NCBI RefSeq assembly: GCF_028682635.1
Contig: NZ_JANHLK010000004.1
Location: 295,724-359,723, forward strand
Origin: Pseudomonas putida
GTDB taxonomy: Bacteria > Pseudomonadota > Gammaproteobacteria > Pseudomonadales > Pseudomonadaceae
Length of the DNA: 64,000 nt
Reading direction: 5' to 3'
Of this stretch, positions 8,101-16,563 are shown piece after piece (the stretch's first letter is position 1; each line of letters starts with the position of its first letter). The notes beneath the pieces were generated by a model. That model saw only the letters and a program-made list of their open reading frames with translations. It did not search any database and was not told the DNA's origin. A program made the position numbers and the translations under genes.

Positions 8101-9345
8101 ACTAAAGCCAAGCTTACTACGAATGATTTCCCACGGTTCTCCGCCGCCGAAGTCGTCACCGAACACTATGAGAGACATGCCACCTTCAGCGAAACGACGG
8201 TAAGCAGCGCTTACTATCGCGTGTGTTTTTCCGACACCTGCGGGCCCGACGAGCAGTAGAGAATGGGCACCTGTGACGTTGATATTCGGCGACGTCAGGA
8301 CCTTATTAATGGAAAAACTGAGCTGAAAAAGCTCCCTTGCCGAGTCCATCGATCCAGCAGGAAACGTGCACATATACTCAGCGTTAAATTGCCGAAAGCT
8401 CGGGGTATCCTTGTCGGGACCATGCTTCTCAATGAAAGCTTGCTCCTGGCTATCCTTTGCCGTGAGCAAAATAGGTTGCAGTTGGCTGAGAATTTTCAAC
8501 GCATGGACGATTGCTTGTCCGGGCGTTTCAACCTCCCGAACTTGGGTCAACAGAGTCGACAAACTCTGAAGAAGCTCTTCCGCTTTTGTTTTTTTGTCTG
8601 CATCAACCAAACTAAACACTTCACCCGAACGACCACGCAGCGATCTGAGTTCACTGATGATTGGCGAAAGAGTCTGACGTCGCCAGTCTGAAAAGTCGGC
8701 GGTGCCGCCGAAAAAATCTAGTACATCGTGTGCGTCGGTCACAACGTCCAGTTCACCTGAGTACCGTGGGCCGGCAAATTCGCGGGCTTGCTCCAGGCAC
8801 TGATGTACATGGACCGGTGTGAGCACGGAGTCATCAAACCAGTAGCGCCGAATTCCGCCATGCGTGTCCAAGCGCTGGAGCTGCTCACGCATGATCGAGC
8901 TGCTGCACAGGGTGATTTTGAGACTTTTACCCTCAGCGTCCCTACGCTCCTCTAACTCCTTTTTCCATTCCTCAAATCGTTCGACCTCACCCTGCCCACG
9001 AGCGCCTCCTGCCACTCTTCCGGTCAAGTCGAAAGGAATGTAGATCCAATATTCTGTAAGGGTCGGATGATTCAAACAGGCCGCAGTGACCGATTTTGAT
9101 ATCTGTCCAAGTTCCTTGGAACCAAGCTGGAAAAAATACTTTGCTTGAACACCTAAGACAGCTCCACTTGGAGTCCGAAAGTACGCCTCCACCCCACCGT
9201 CACCGCCATCACCCCTCAGACTGTAGAAGCTTGAACCCTGGGAAACGTCGCAGCTGTAGCGAAAAAGCTGCACAGCTAACGCTTCAAAGCTGTCGTTTTT
9301 ACTTTTCGGAGCGCTGCGAATGGTGGAGAAGTCAATCGTTGGCAT
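5197..9345 (-). CDS. Mrr-like nuclease fused to STAND NTPase, Avs-like defence protein (1382 aa)
   Basis: Probable single-gene anti-phage sensor-effector. Residues 15-75 look like a PD-(D/E)xK/Mrr nuclease: FEALAVQLF, GDGGDGGVEAYF and GVQAKYF, giving D49, E53 and a Q67-x-K69 pair. A P-loop NTPase follows, with Walker A GPAGVGKT at 367-374, Walker B FVIFIDALNE at about 438-447, and STRD near 477 like a STAND/NACHT sensor. The remaining 900 residues are largely helical and HEAT-like in places (about 830-920), consistent with a target-recognition arm. Avs proteins share this layout of nuclease, NTPase and large sensor. Subfamily and trigger are inferred, not shown. AAGGA precedes the ATG. A type IV restriction role is the alternative. 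Confidence 0.72.
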   Translation of the reverse strand: MPTIDFSTIRSAPKSKNDSFEALAVQLFRYSCDVSQGSSFYSLRGDGGDGGVEAYFRTPSGAVLGVQAKYFFQLGSKELGQISKSVTAACLNHPTLTEYWIYIPFDLTGRVAGGARGQGEVERFEEWKKELEERRDAEGKSLKITLCSSSIMREQLQRLDTHGGIRRYWFDDSVLTPVHVHQCLEQAREFAGPRYSGELDVVTDAHDVLDFFGGTADFSDWRRQTLSPIISELRSLRGRSGEVFSLVDADKKTKAEELLQSLSTLLTQVREVETPGQAIVHALKILSQLQPILLTAKDSQEQAFIEKHGPDKDTPSFRQFNAEYMCTFPAGSMDSARELFQLSFSINKVLTSPNINVTGAHSLLLVGPAGVGKTHAIVSAAYRRFAEGGMSLIVFGDDFGGGEPWEIIRSKLGFSGQVGRDALFQCMSASAEHTGLPFVIFIDALNESRSDARWKAKLPELIQQCRPYDGVKICVSTRDTYKDLVTDSRFPGYAFEHRGFNGQGVDALQAFAAFYGLDSEITPLFSEELSNPLFLHLACKTLKEEGSTTLDVSLPGFSALFERHLKHSNFAVKERLGFASPKNLVRLSMLSLAERLTSASASDRLWESCATGLRDVMGAELSPEVFIRELQREGLVILTEGPDDTWTVRLGYERYGDVLRATALIDRCTDEAGEFDVKKLGAQVVSLPPEDKGLLEVLAAVLPEKTGIEIVNCDIGLAPELANRLFVHGLAWRSRKSFENNDLKDEIFAALKVPGLWEELYEVFVKVSLVPNHSLNAERWLDNFLRRQPLVNRDVYLSRAAFKSYGSNGAVKSLLDASLNADIIRWPSESRRLATIVLGWLTSCADRRVRDRAAKGLVRMLVADTELAFELATTFAASDDDYILESVAEAIYSACLIAHEHHSSFIPALNVLVSRGYDRPNVIIRDSIRMLAGLLKDQGVGEPLKARLLRFPSQSPRIDTWPTLSDANPLLDLKHLPSDMKLWGSNIGPDFWRYQVESKVSGFDLKTAAVTKENIACWIMTETLRLGYPGFQDSALNYDRALNSEFGSGRGRAPYAERLGKKYYWISLHRLLGILADHVSSLESFQGVVPGPEYYRSVEVRKRDLTDMRDVIAEPTYPDSLLRRREYAFPSRERDIKKWVTTDDFATHESSLSCTDANGVAWIALERGSSANDRSDEEDSWSTPYFGFDLFYRSVFAKEEVFGARPYDRLDRAFSDGANCYRSYLAEYPDGAAFNQLVDEGTTNTHCDGLIRTAVTLSRGGEWEYEFTSETDQLSLDVPCQDLIKTLGLIWDQHRGWQDASGALIAFSSGPYRNNALFIRKSELDFYLEKTGQSLLYRRFANRGFFDSGGDTGSQIDLIAYLQYLPQDGFVVVHEESQSYNC

Positions 9346-9901
9346 TACTTAGCGTCCTTTAGGAGTATTTGGATCCTAAAATTATTTTACCGGGATTTTG
9401 TTCAAGGGCTCTACGTGCAGGAGGAATGTATAGAAATCACAGTTTTTCAGACTGATTTTTCTGCACGGCCCGAGCTGGTCCGATGCGAGCCATTTTTAAC
9501 CATTTCCCGATATCAGCTTCACGCCCTGAGGAAGTCAGTCAACCTAAATCGAGGTTCTTCAGACGCGGTGAACTGCGCTTCCTCAAGGCATTCAAATAGA
9601 TGGTTTCATCGTAGGGCGTCCTGGTCTGGCTGGCGGGCAATATTGATCTGGACTGTTAGTGCTCAGCAGAAACAGACCCAAGCACAGGCAGTGACTCACA
9701 GACAAAGCCGGGGACATGACTTGGCGCACCTTGATGGCACGCTGCCATGTGCTAGAGTCGCGAGGAAGGTATCGCGTTAGGGGACGGGGCAACGGTCGTC
9801 CTGATGTGCCGACACGCATGCAAGCGAAGCGTGCAGACCAGAAGCTGGAAGCCGGGCCTTAAGCGTCAGGAAAACTCAGGAAACTGCACGGAGGCGAAAA
9901 C
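9346..9901. other. Divergent intergenic region, no gene seen
   Basis: The left 80 bp are AT-rich and must hold the promoter of the minus-strand STAND gene. The right end has GGAGGCGAAAAC directly before the DUF2130 ATG. The roughly 400 bp between show no convincing gene: the 75-codon minus frame at 9592-9819 has neither a ribosome site nor recognisable protein character. Confidence 0.5.
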
Positions 9902-11310
9902 ATGCATGAGATTATCTGTCCGCATTGTGCAAAGGCGTTCAAAATTGATGAGGCTGGATACGCAGATATCCTGAAGCAGGTTCGAGATAGCGATTTCGAG
10001 AAACAGCTGCATGAGCGACTTGAGCTGGCCGAACAAGAAAAGCGTAACGCCGTTGAACTCGCGATTGCAAAGGCCGCTAGCGAACTGCAGAACGCAGCGG
10101 CAACCAAGGATTCAGTAATTCAAGAACTGCGGTCCAGGATTAATACTGAAGAGGTTGCGCGAAAACTCGCCGTCAGTGAGGCGCTAAGTGCTGTAGAGAA
10201 AGAGCGTGACACGCTTGCTTACGAGCTCAAGCAAACACGCCGCGAACAAGAATCTGCCTCTAAGTTGGCTGAGGCGAAGCTTCTAAATGAATTGCAGAAG
10301 ACCGCAGCGACCAAAGACTCTGAAATTCAAGAATTGAAATCCAAGCTCGAGTCTATAGAGATCGGCAAAAGGCTTGCGATTACAGAGGCCATTAGCTCTG
10401 TCGAGAAAGAGCGAGATAAGCTGCAAAGTGGCCTCGAAAAAGCCGAACTAGAAAAACAGCTTTCAGAAAAATCGCTGAAGGTAAATACGAAACGCAGATC
10501 AAAGATCGTGATGATGCTATCGAACGTCTCCGAGATATGAAGGCGCGCCTATCGACAAAGATGGTTGGTGAAACCCTCGAACAGCACTGTGAAACAGAGT
10601 TTAATCGTATTCGAGCCACAGCCTTTCCAAGGGCATACTTCGAAAAGGACAATGATGCACGAACCGGAAGCAAAGGAGACTATGTATTTCGTGATTGGGA
10701 CGAAGCGAGTACAGAGATCGTTTCCATTATGTTCGAAATGAAGAACGAGGATGACCAAACTGCAACTAAAAAAAAGAATGAAGACTTCCTAAAAGAGCTT
10801 GACAAAGATCGCATTGAGAAAGGTTGCGAGTACGCTGTGCTTGTATCCCTTTTGGAACCTGAGAGCGAACTATACAACACAGGAATTGTTGATGTTTTTC
10901 ACAGATTTCCAAAAATGTACATCGTCAGACCTCAGTTCTTCATTCCAATCATAACGCTGCTGCGAAATGCAGCAATGAACTCTCTACAGTATAAGTCTGA
11001 ACTTGCGCTTATGAAGGCGCAAAACATCGATATCACAAATTTCGAATCTGAGCTTGAGACATTTAAATCAGCATTCGCAAAAAATTATGATCTGGCCTCA
11101 AAGCGATTTCAAACAGCAATTAGCGAAATTGACAAATCAATCGACCATCTCCAGAAGACTAAGGAAGCGTTGCTAGGGACCGACAGAAATCTTCGTCTGG
11201 CGAACGACAAAGCGCAGGATGTTACGATAAAAAAACTTAACCGCGATAACCCAACCATGGCTGCGAAATTTTCCGATCTTAAAAGCGGCGTAGCAGGCCA
11301 AAGAAAATAA
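9902..11310 (+). pseudogene. DUF2130 family protein, split by a one-base frameshift
   Basis: Two adjoining frames (9902-10540 and 10537-11310) together make one DUF2130 protein of about 469 residues. The first part has an N-terminal CPHC motif and a long coiled coil (residues 25-195). The second begins in the middle of the family block [19 protein letters not shown] and carries the conserved [19 protein letters not shown] region, which resembles a D-ExK nuclease core. Reading the minus-1 frame from 10483 restores [18 protein letters not shown] upstream of that ATG, so a base is missing near 10481. No slippery heptamer is visible. It is the first gene before SIR2 (49-bp gap) and has a strong GGAGG site. 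Truncation, sequencing error or frameshifting are all possible. Confidence 0.82.
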
Positions 11311-11359
11311 ATTTCTGCTATCAACCTAGGATCGTCGATTTAATATATTAGGTAAGAAT

Positions 11360-12544
11360 ATGGAAAATACCTCGCACAACCCCGATCAGCACATGTTTGG
11401 ATTTCGCCAACTTGCTACAAATGGAAGAAAGAAAATAGGAATACTGATCGGTGCAGGGGCGCCTGTCAGCATCAACGTAGGTGAGGCAGGAAGCTGGAAG
11501 CCGTTGATACCAAATATCGCCGATCTTGAGAAAATTGTGTTAGACGAACTGTCTGAAAGTCAACGGGGAGTCTACAATCAAATAAAATCCTCATTTCCGG
11601 ACTCAAACCTAGAGAAGGTCCTGTCACGCGTCAGAATGCTTGCAGAGGTTATTGGCGATGGGAAACTCTTTGATTTTGCGGAAAAAGATTTCTCCAGTTT
11701 ATCCGAAGCAATATGCAATTCAATTCGGGAAGTAGTTGCGCAGGACTTACCGCTGGGTACAAATCCATACTCTGAACTTGTATCGTGGATTAACGGCATT
11801 AATAGAAAGTATGCAGTTGAAATTTTTACAACAAATTATGATCTTTTGATTGAAAATGCCTTGGAGCGGGCTCGAACACCTTATTTTGATGGATTCAGCG
11901 GATCCAAGAGTGCTTTTTTTGATCCTTCAAGCATTTCAAAAAATGATCTTCCGCCGCGTTGGGTAAGGCTTTGGAAGCTTCATGGCTCTATTGGCTGGGA
12001 GTCAAATGCTAATGGCGAGGTTGTACGCGTGCCGAATTCTAAAAACGCCAATATGGTTTATCCATCGCACATCAAGTACGATCAAACACAAGCTGCTCCA
12101 TTTTCTTCTCTTTTTGAACGTCTGAAAAACTTCATCCTTGAGCCTGACACATTAATTTTAAGCACCGGATTTTCTTTTGCTGATGCCCACATTTCATCGC
12201 GGCTGCTTGAGTGCCTAATGGCCAACCCCACCGCCGCATTGTTTGCTTTTCAGTTTAATAGTCTGGCAGATGAAAAGGCCGCCAAGGAGTTGGCGCTAAA
12301 GTGCCCAGGGATAAGTGTTTTTTGTAGCGATGGCGCTGTGATTAATGGAGTGGAAGCAAAGTGGAAAATCGGTACCCCTCCAACCAAGAACTGGCATGAG
12401 ATTCGAGCAGAATACTATAAAGACAACAAATTTTTGCTTGGAGACTTCCTGCGGTTAGCTCGTTTTCTAGCAACTGCTGGTAGCGACATCTCTCAAGATG
12501 CAGTTCCTCCTGTACCTCAGGAAGTACAAGAGGAGATGCTATGA
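11360..12544 (+). CDS. SIR2-domain NADase of a Sir2-HerA defence pair
   Basis: The 394-aa protein has SIR2 motifs in order: a GAG nucleotide loop (ILIGAGAPVS, residues 29-37), FTTNYD at 156-161 with the catalytic-type Asn159 and Asp161, and KLHGS with His208. Bacterial SIR2 proteins of this type hydrolyse NAD+ on phage infection and kill the cell. The stop codon overlaps the herA start (ATGA), so the two are translated together, as in known Sir2-HerA systems. The gene is noticeably more AT-rich than the core genes to the right, consistent with transfer. The SIR2 family is clear; the activity is inferred from the partner. Confidence 0.88.
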   Translation: MENTSHNPDQHMFGFRQLATNGRKKIGILIGAGAPVSINVGEAGSWKPLIPNIADLEKIVLDELSESQRGVYNQIKSSFPDSNLEKVLSRVRMLAEVIGDGKLFDFAEKDFSSLSEAICNSIREVVAQDLPLGTNPYSELVSWINGINRKYAVEIFTTNYDLLIENALERARTPYFDGFSGSKSAFFDPSSISKNDLPPRWVRLWKLHGSIGWESNANGEVVRVPNSKNANMVYPSHIKYDQTQAAPFSSLFERLKNFILEPDTLILSTGFSFADAHISSRLLECLMANPTAALFAFQFNSLADEKAAKELALKCPGISVFCSDGAVINGVEAKWKIGTPPTKNWHEIRAEYYKDNKFLLGDFLRLARFLATAGSDISQDAVPPVPQEVQEEML

Positions 12545-14313
12545 CAACTATCCAACCAACGTTTCTGGGGCTTGTAAGCGCCGTCTCGAGCTCTTCGGTG
12601 GCCGTTGACCTCGCTGCCTCTGTGGAGTCTGGAATTGTCGTGCTGGAAGGACGCAATTATCGAATCGGGCAAGTCGGAAGCTTCGTGAAAATCCCTTTAG
12701 GATATAACCACCTCTACGGAGTTATTTCTGAATCTAGCGAAACATCAACAGTCGACGCCGATTCAAAAATGTCTTCCGATAGAAAATGGATCAAAGTGGA
12801 GCTAGTGGGAGAATCCATCGGAGGAAATTTTGATCGAGGCATAAGCGAGTACCCAAGCATCGGCGATCATGTTCATTTTGTCGTCGAGAGCGATCTGAAA
12901 TTAATTTTCAGAAAGCACTTAAATAGTCACTTCCAAGTTGGCCGCTTATCCAGTTCGGAAGGAATTGAAATAAGCTTGGATCTGGATAAGCTTGTCGCTC
13001 GCCATTCTGCAATTTTGGGATCTACCGGATCTGGGAAGTCAACCAGCACGGCAAGTATCCTTCGGTCGATGGTGATCAAGTCTGATGGATCACCCTTACC
13101 ATCTGCGAGAGTTTTGCTGATAGACATTCACGGTGAATATGGCCCAGCACTCAGCGATGTCGCTAAGACCTTTTCAATCATGCCCTCAGGCGAGAATCAG
13201 CTATACATACCGTTTTGGTGCATCTCGCCAGATAAGCTTATTGATTTTCTTTGCAATAATCCAAACGATTCTCAGCGATCACTTTTCATGGATAAAACCG
13301 TTGATGAAAAGAGGCTTGGCATTGTTGAAAATGATATACCAAATGTAGATGTGGATAAAATAACAAGCAATACACCGCTGCCTTATAGATTAAAGAAGAT
13401 ATGGTATGACCTTTGTCATGAGGACGGTGTTAATTACAGCGATGCAGCTATGACTATCCCAGCATATTCTCCTGACGGAGAGGGGGCTTTTGACGACTTG
13501 ATCGCCCCTAAATTTCTCCCTCCTGGGGCTGGCTCGTCACTACCAAAGAAGGGTGGAACTGGGGCAATGAAGAGGCAGCTTGATTTGATGAAGTCAAGGC
13601 TACTCGACACACAATACTCCTTCTTGCTGGAGCCAGGCGATTGGAATCCAGACAGTGGGGGCAAGATCAAAAAAGACTTAGATGGACTGCTGGAAGATTG
13701 GCTTGGGCATGATAAGCCCATAACGATATTTGATTTATCCGGAATGCCCTCGGCACGATTGACGCTTCTTTTGGGTGCAGTCCTCGATATTATCTTTGAG
13801 TCCGCCATTTGGGGGAGGAATGTTACTGAGGGGATGCGTGAGCGCCCCCTTCTTATCGTTCTTGAAGAAGCCCACCGTTATCTTGGGAAGTCTGAGAATG
13901 GACACTCAAAAGAAATGGTACAACGGATTGCTAAAGAAGGTCGAAAGTTTGGGGTTGGCGCCATGATCGTTAGCCAGCGTCCATCGGAGATAGATGAAAC
14001 TATTTTATCTCAGTGCGGAACAATCATTTCTCTGCGCATAAATAACTCAACGGATCGTGGAATAGTCAAAGCAGCTATGTCCGATGGCTTAGCTGGGATT
14101 GTTGACTCACTACCCATCCTTAGAACTGGGGAGGCAATTATAGTTGGGGAAGCAGCGCAACTCCCAACCCGGTGTAGGTTCAACGTTTTGCCAGATGATA
14201 AATACCCTAATAGCGGAGACCCTAAAATTGGCGAAAAATGGAACTCTGCACGGAGCAACGAAGATTATTCCAGGCTCGTTAGAGCGTGGAGAAACCAAGA
14301 TAGTGCACAATAG
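12541..14313 (+). CDS. herA: HerA-type hexameric ATPase of a Sir2-HerA defence pair
   Basis: The 590-aa protein has an N-terminal HAS-barrel-like beta region (residues 5-120). Its HerA/FtsK-type ATPase has Walker A GSTGSGKST at 160-168, the HerA-typical DIHGEY at 195-200, Walker B LLIVLEEAHRYL at about 437-448, and a QRPSEID segment at 479-485 of arginine-finger type. HerA forms hexameric rings; in Sir2-HerA systems it assembles with SIR2 and is needed for defence. It overlaps sir2 by four bases and is followed after eight bases by a KTSC gene. No NurA nuclease neighbour is present, which favours the defence role over DNA-end resection. Confidence 0.9.
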   Translation: MTTIQPTFLGLVSAVSSSSVAVDLAASVESGIVVLEGRNYRIGQVGSFVKIPLGYNHLYGVISESSETSTVDADSKMSSDRKWIKVELVGESIGGNFDRGISEYPSIGDHVHFVVESDLKLIFRKHLNSHFQVGRLSSSEGIEISLDLDKLVARHSAILGSTGSGKSTSTASILRSMVIKSDGSPLPSARVLLIDIHGEYGPALSDVAKTFSIMPSGENQLYIPFWCISPDKLIDFLCNNPNDSQRSLFMDKTVDEKRLGIVENDIPNVDVDKITSNTPLPYRLKKIWYDLCHEDGVNYSDAAMTIPAYSPDGEGAFDDLIAPKFLPPGAGSSLPKKGGTGAMKRQLDLMKSRLLDTQYSFLLEPGDWNPDSGGKIKKDLDGLLEDWLGHDKPITIFDLSGMPSARLTLLLGAVLDIIFESAIWGRNVTEGMRERPLLIVLEEAHRYLGKSENGHSKEMVQRIAKEGRKFGVGAMIVSQRPSEIDETILSQCGTIISLRINNSTDRGIVKAAMSDGLAGIVDSLPILRTGEAIIVGEAAQLPTRCRFNVLPDDKYPNSGDPKIGEKWNSARSNEDYSRLVRAWRNQDSAQ

Positions 14314-14321
14314 GAGAAATC

Positions 14322-14534
14322 ATGGAACGTGTATCTGTTAGCTCTTCAAATATCGCTACTGTTGGACATGACGAGTCCTCGCAGACTCTCGAGGTGGAGT
14401 TCTTGAACGGAGCGGTGTACGAATATTACGACGTACCTGAACATGTCTACCAGGAGTTAATATCCGCATCTTCCGTCGGAAGTTATTTCGCGCAGCGGAT
14501 AAAAAATGTATACGGCTTCTCCCGTGGTGGGTAA
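14322..14534 (+). CDS. KTSC-domain small protein, 70 aa
   Basis: The whole protein is a KTSC domain: an N-terminal SSNIATVGHD, a beta-hairpin LEVEFLNGAVYEYYDVP, then YQELISASSVGSYFAQRIKNVY. The domain was first noticed at the C-terminus of some lysyl-tRNA synthetases, and its role as a free protein is unknown. Its ribosome site (AGGAG) overlaps the herA stop codon and the gap is only eight bases, so it is translationally coupled to herA. That makes it a candidate third component of the defence operon. Confidence 0.85.
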   Translation: MERVSVSSSNIATVGHDESSQTLEVEFLNGAVYEYYDVPEHVYQELISASSVGSYFAQRIKNVYGFSRGG

Positions 14535-14591
14535 AGCCTTTACACGAAGCTTGGTTTTTTGGCTTGAGTTACGCGGATCACGCTGTGTTTG

Positions 14592-14623
14592 GAGTAGGTT
14601 CGCATCGCGATGCGAACCTACTC
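14592..14623. repeat. Perfect 32-bp palindrome after the Sir2-HerA-KTSC operon
   Basis: GAGTAGGTTCGCATCG is followed directly by its exact reverse complement with no spacer. There is no loop and no T-run, so it is unlikely to be a simple terminator. It is only six bases from a second perfect palindrome. Confidence 0.85.
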
Positions 14624-14629
14624 GGTGAT

Positions 14630-14649
14630 TCATTGTTCTAGAACAATGA
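14630..14649. repeat. Perfect 20-bp palindrome adjacent to the first
   Basis: TCATTGTTCT is followed directly by AGAACAATGA. It could be a dimer-binding operator or, with the 14592 palindrome, a cruciform-forming or recombination site. No function is known. Confidence 0.8.
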
Positions 14650-15251
14650 GCTTTATATTTGACGTAGCAAGAATGCGAACGAAGCTCCTTGCCTAGTTAA
14701 AATAATCCACGCTCAGCAAATGACATCGTGGATGAACACCATGGAAATACCTTAGCTATTTCGGATAGATGAAAATCTCCGTTGGCGCCAGCCCGGCCCT
14801 TCTTCCGCCCCCATGACCGTGATCTCGCCCCATCCATACGGTATCGACTCCGGTCTACGCCGAGGCACTGACGTAAGTGCGCATGTTCGTTCGCCGGTAT
14901 GAATCAAAATCTGCCCGATCATGCACAGGGCAGGTATCCGCGTCTGAGTTGTATACATCGAAAGCGCAATGGATCGGCCTGGGTCCGTAGACATGCATAA
15001 GTGACCAGTTTTGGGAGATTGCTAACTGCCTGAAAGGAAAGCAAACGCCCCAAAGCGTTCGCTCGCGAAGGACGGCTAACGGCCAAGCGGACGCTCGATC
15101 CAGGGCTACTTCTTCCGGCCAAAAGCGCTCGACTAGGCCCGGACGCTACTCGTCGAAGTGCTCGGTCGAATGTTTTTTTAGGCCCTGAACCTATTCATTA
15201 CTCTCCGCGCGGCGATTCCCGCTTGGCCAATGCATCTATTGATTGATTCAG
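14650..15251. other. Island spacer without a recognisable gene
   Basis: About 600 bp between the palindromes and the first HEPN-like gene. Only short frames occur (14752-14994 and 14919-15122, minus strand). They lack ribosome sites and recognisable motifs and look like decayed DNA. Confidence 0.5.
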
Positions 15252-15803
15252 TTATTTATTGCCGGTGACTTTTCTAGTTAAATCTCTCTCCTCCATCTCA
15301 GGAAGATGTTGGATTATACCCGACAACACATCAACAATTGCGTAGGCTCTTTGGTGAAAATTAGCAAGTTCGGCCACGGTGAAAGAAGCAAAGCTTTTCT
15401 TATATTTACTTCCTTCAGGAATACCACCAGATAGATTTGTACCGAAAATCTCTCCATCACTGCTTCGTGACCAACAGAAATGAGCGAATTTATTTCTAGT
15501 CGATCTAAGTGATGTAATCTGACCATTGATATCTAGGATTTTTTTAATCTGATCCTCGCTAATCAACTGATAGCCATATCGATACCTGTGTATATCACAT
15601 GCCTCTTTGATGGCCTCTTGCCGCTTTGCCCCGGACATATGGTCCGTATAGGTGCGCGCTAAAAAAGCAGGGGTTACCAGAAGCCGAGAAAGTAACATGC
15701 CAAGTAAAAACTCAATATTCGACCATTCAACTGTGAGCTTTCCGATAGCCTGAAAGTGTTCATCAGTGAGCTCCGCGTATTGCGATGTATGGTTTAATGG
15801 CAT
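15252..15803 (-). CDS. HEPN-like hypothetical protein, 183 aa
   Basis: I do not recognise a named family. The protein is helical and holds RSTRNKFAHFCW at about residues 101-112, where RNKFAH is an R-x4-H motif of the kind that forms the RNase site of HEPN proteins. The start MPLNHTSQY is preceded by AGGAATT. It is one of three neighbouring minus-strand genes with this motif, separated from the next by 232 bp. A role in RNA cleavage or toxin-like defence is an inference from the motif and island context. Confidence 0.6.
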   Translation of the reverse strand: MPLNHTSQYAELTDEHFQAIGKLTVEWSNIEFLLGMLLSRLLVTPAFLARTYTDHMSGAKRQEAIKEACDIHRYRYGYQLISEDQIKKILDINGQITSLRSTRNKFAHFCWSRSSDGEIFGTNLSGGIPEGSKYKKSFASFTVAELANFHQRAYAIVDVLSGIIQHLPEMEERDLTRKVTGNK

Positions 15804-16035
15804 AATTCCTACTGCGTCCTAGCTCGTGTTATTTGAATACCAGCGACCTTTATTGTCGCGATAGATTGTCATACAACGTTTTTTTGTTTTTCCGCAAGAC
15901 ATTTTCTAGCTAAGACGTGATCGCGAATAATGCGGCCCTGCTCAGGGAAACGCGACATGCATGACGACAAGCCCCGCTAACCCTATGAAACAGTCCACCG
16001 GGCGCTACAAGCCGTAGCCCGCTAGAAATGGACGG

Positions 16036-16554
16036 TTAAATCTTCCACTCCACAGCCTCCAATCGCCTTTGCCCAACGTAGTATGGACGATTCGTCAAAT
16101 TCAAGATCAGCGCGACTGCCGCTGTAGTGAACTGCTCTCTGGTGCTAACCTGAACATCGCCGTAGCTCTTCGCCGAAAGCTGAAGCTGCGCGCAGAGGCT
16201 CACGACCCTCTCATTCTTAAACGATACCTTAATTTGATGCGCAAACTCGTTGCGCACCTTTCGAATCAACTCGCATTCCCTGTAGTCTATTTCGGATAAA
16301 AGGCCCAAGGCAAACGAGGCGGAGATGCGTGCGGAGAAAGTTCCAAGTGGCGCGTTGAAGCCGTCGAGCAGAGCCTTGGTTCCCTTGTTAGGAATGAGGA
16401 ACGACTCAATGATTCGAGCGAGCTGCTCATCTAGCATCGCGGCAGCAGCCAATGCAGTCCCGCGCTCTGTCTCTTTGTTGAAGTCGGTGAGGAAGTCCAT
16501 GAAGCCGCTAAGATGCGGATGAGTCTCCAATAGCGGAGGGGAAATATCGTTCAT
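16036..16554 (-). CDS. MltR-like / HEPN-type protein, 172 aa
   Basis: The sequence carries blocks typical of the MltR (mannitol repressor-like) fold: GFNAPLGTFSARI, ALGLLSEIDYRE, then LIRKVRNEFAH at about residues 96-106. RNEFAH is again an R-x4-H motif. MltR proteins have an all-helical fold and do not bind DNA in the classical way; nothing here links this gene to mannitol. It lies nine bases downstream of 16564-17058 in the direction of transcription, so the two are probably one operon. Confidence 0.7.
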   Translation of the reverse strand: MNDISPPLLETHPHLSGFMDFLTDFNKETERGTALAAAAMLDEQLARIIESFLIPNKGTKALLDGFNAPLGTFSARISASFALGLLSEIDYRECELIRKVRNEFAHQIKVSFKNERVVSLCAQLQLSAKSYGDVQVSTREQFTTAAVALILNLTNRPYYVGQRRLEAVEWKI

Positions 16555-16563
16555 AGCAACTCC

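Noticed and set aside
9592..9819. 75-codon minus-strand frame in the STAND-DUF2130 gap
   Set aside because: No ribosome site or protein family character.
12541..14313. HerA as a DNA-repair HerA-NurA pair
   Set aside because: No NurA gene is adjacent and the partner is SIR2, so the defence pairing is preferred.
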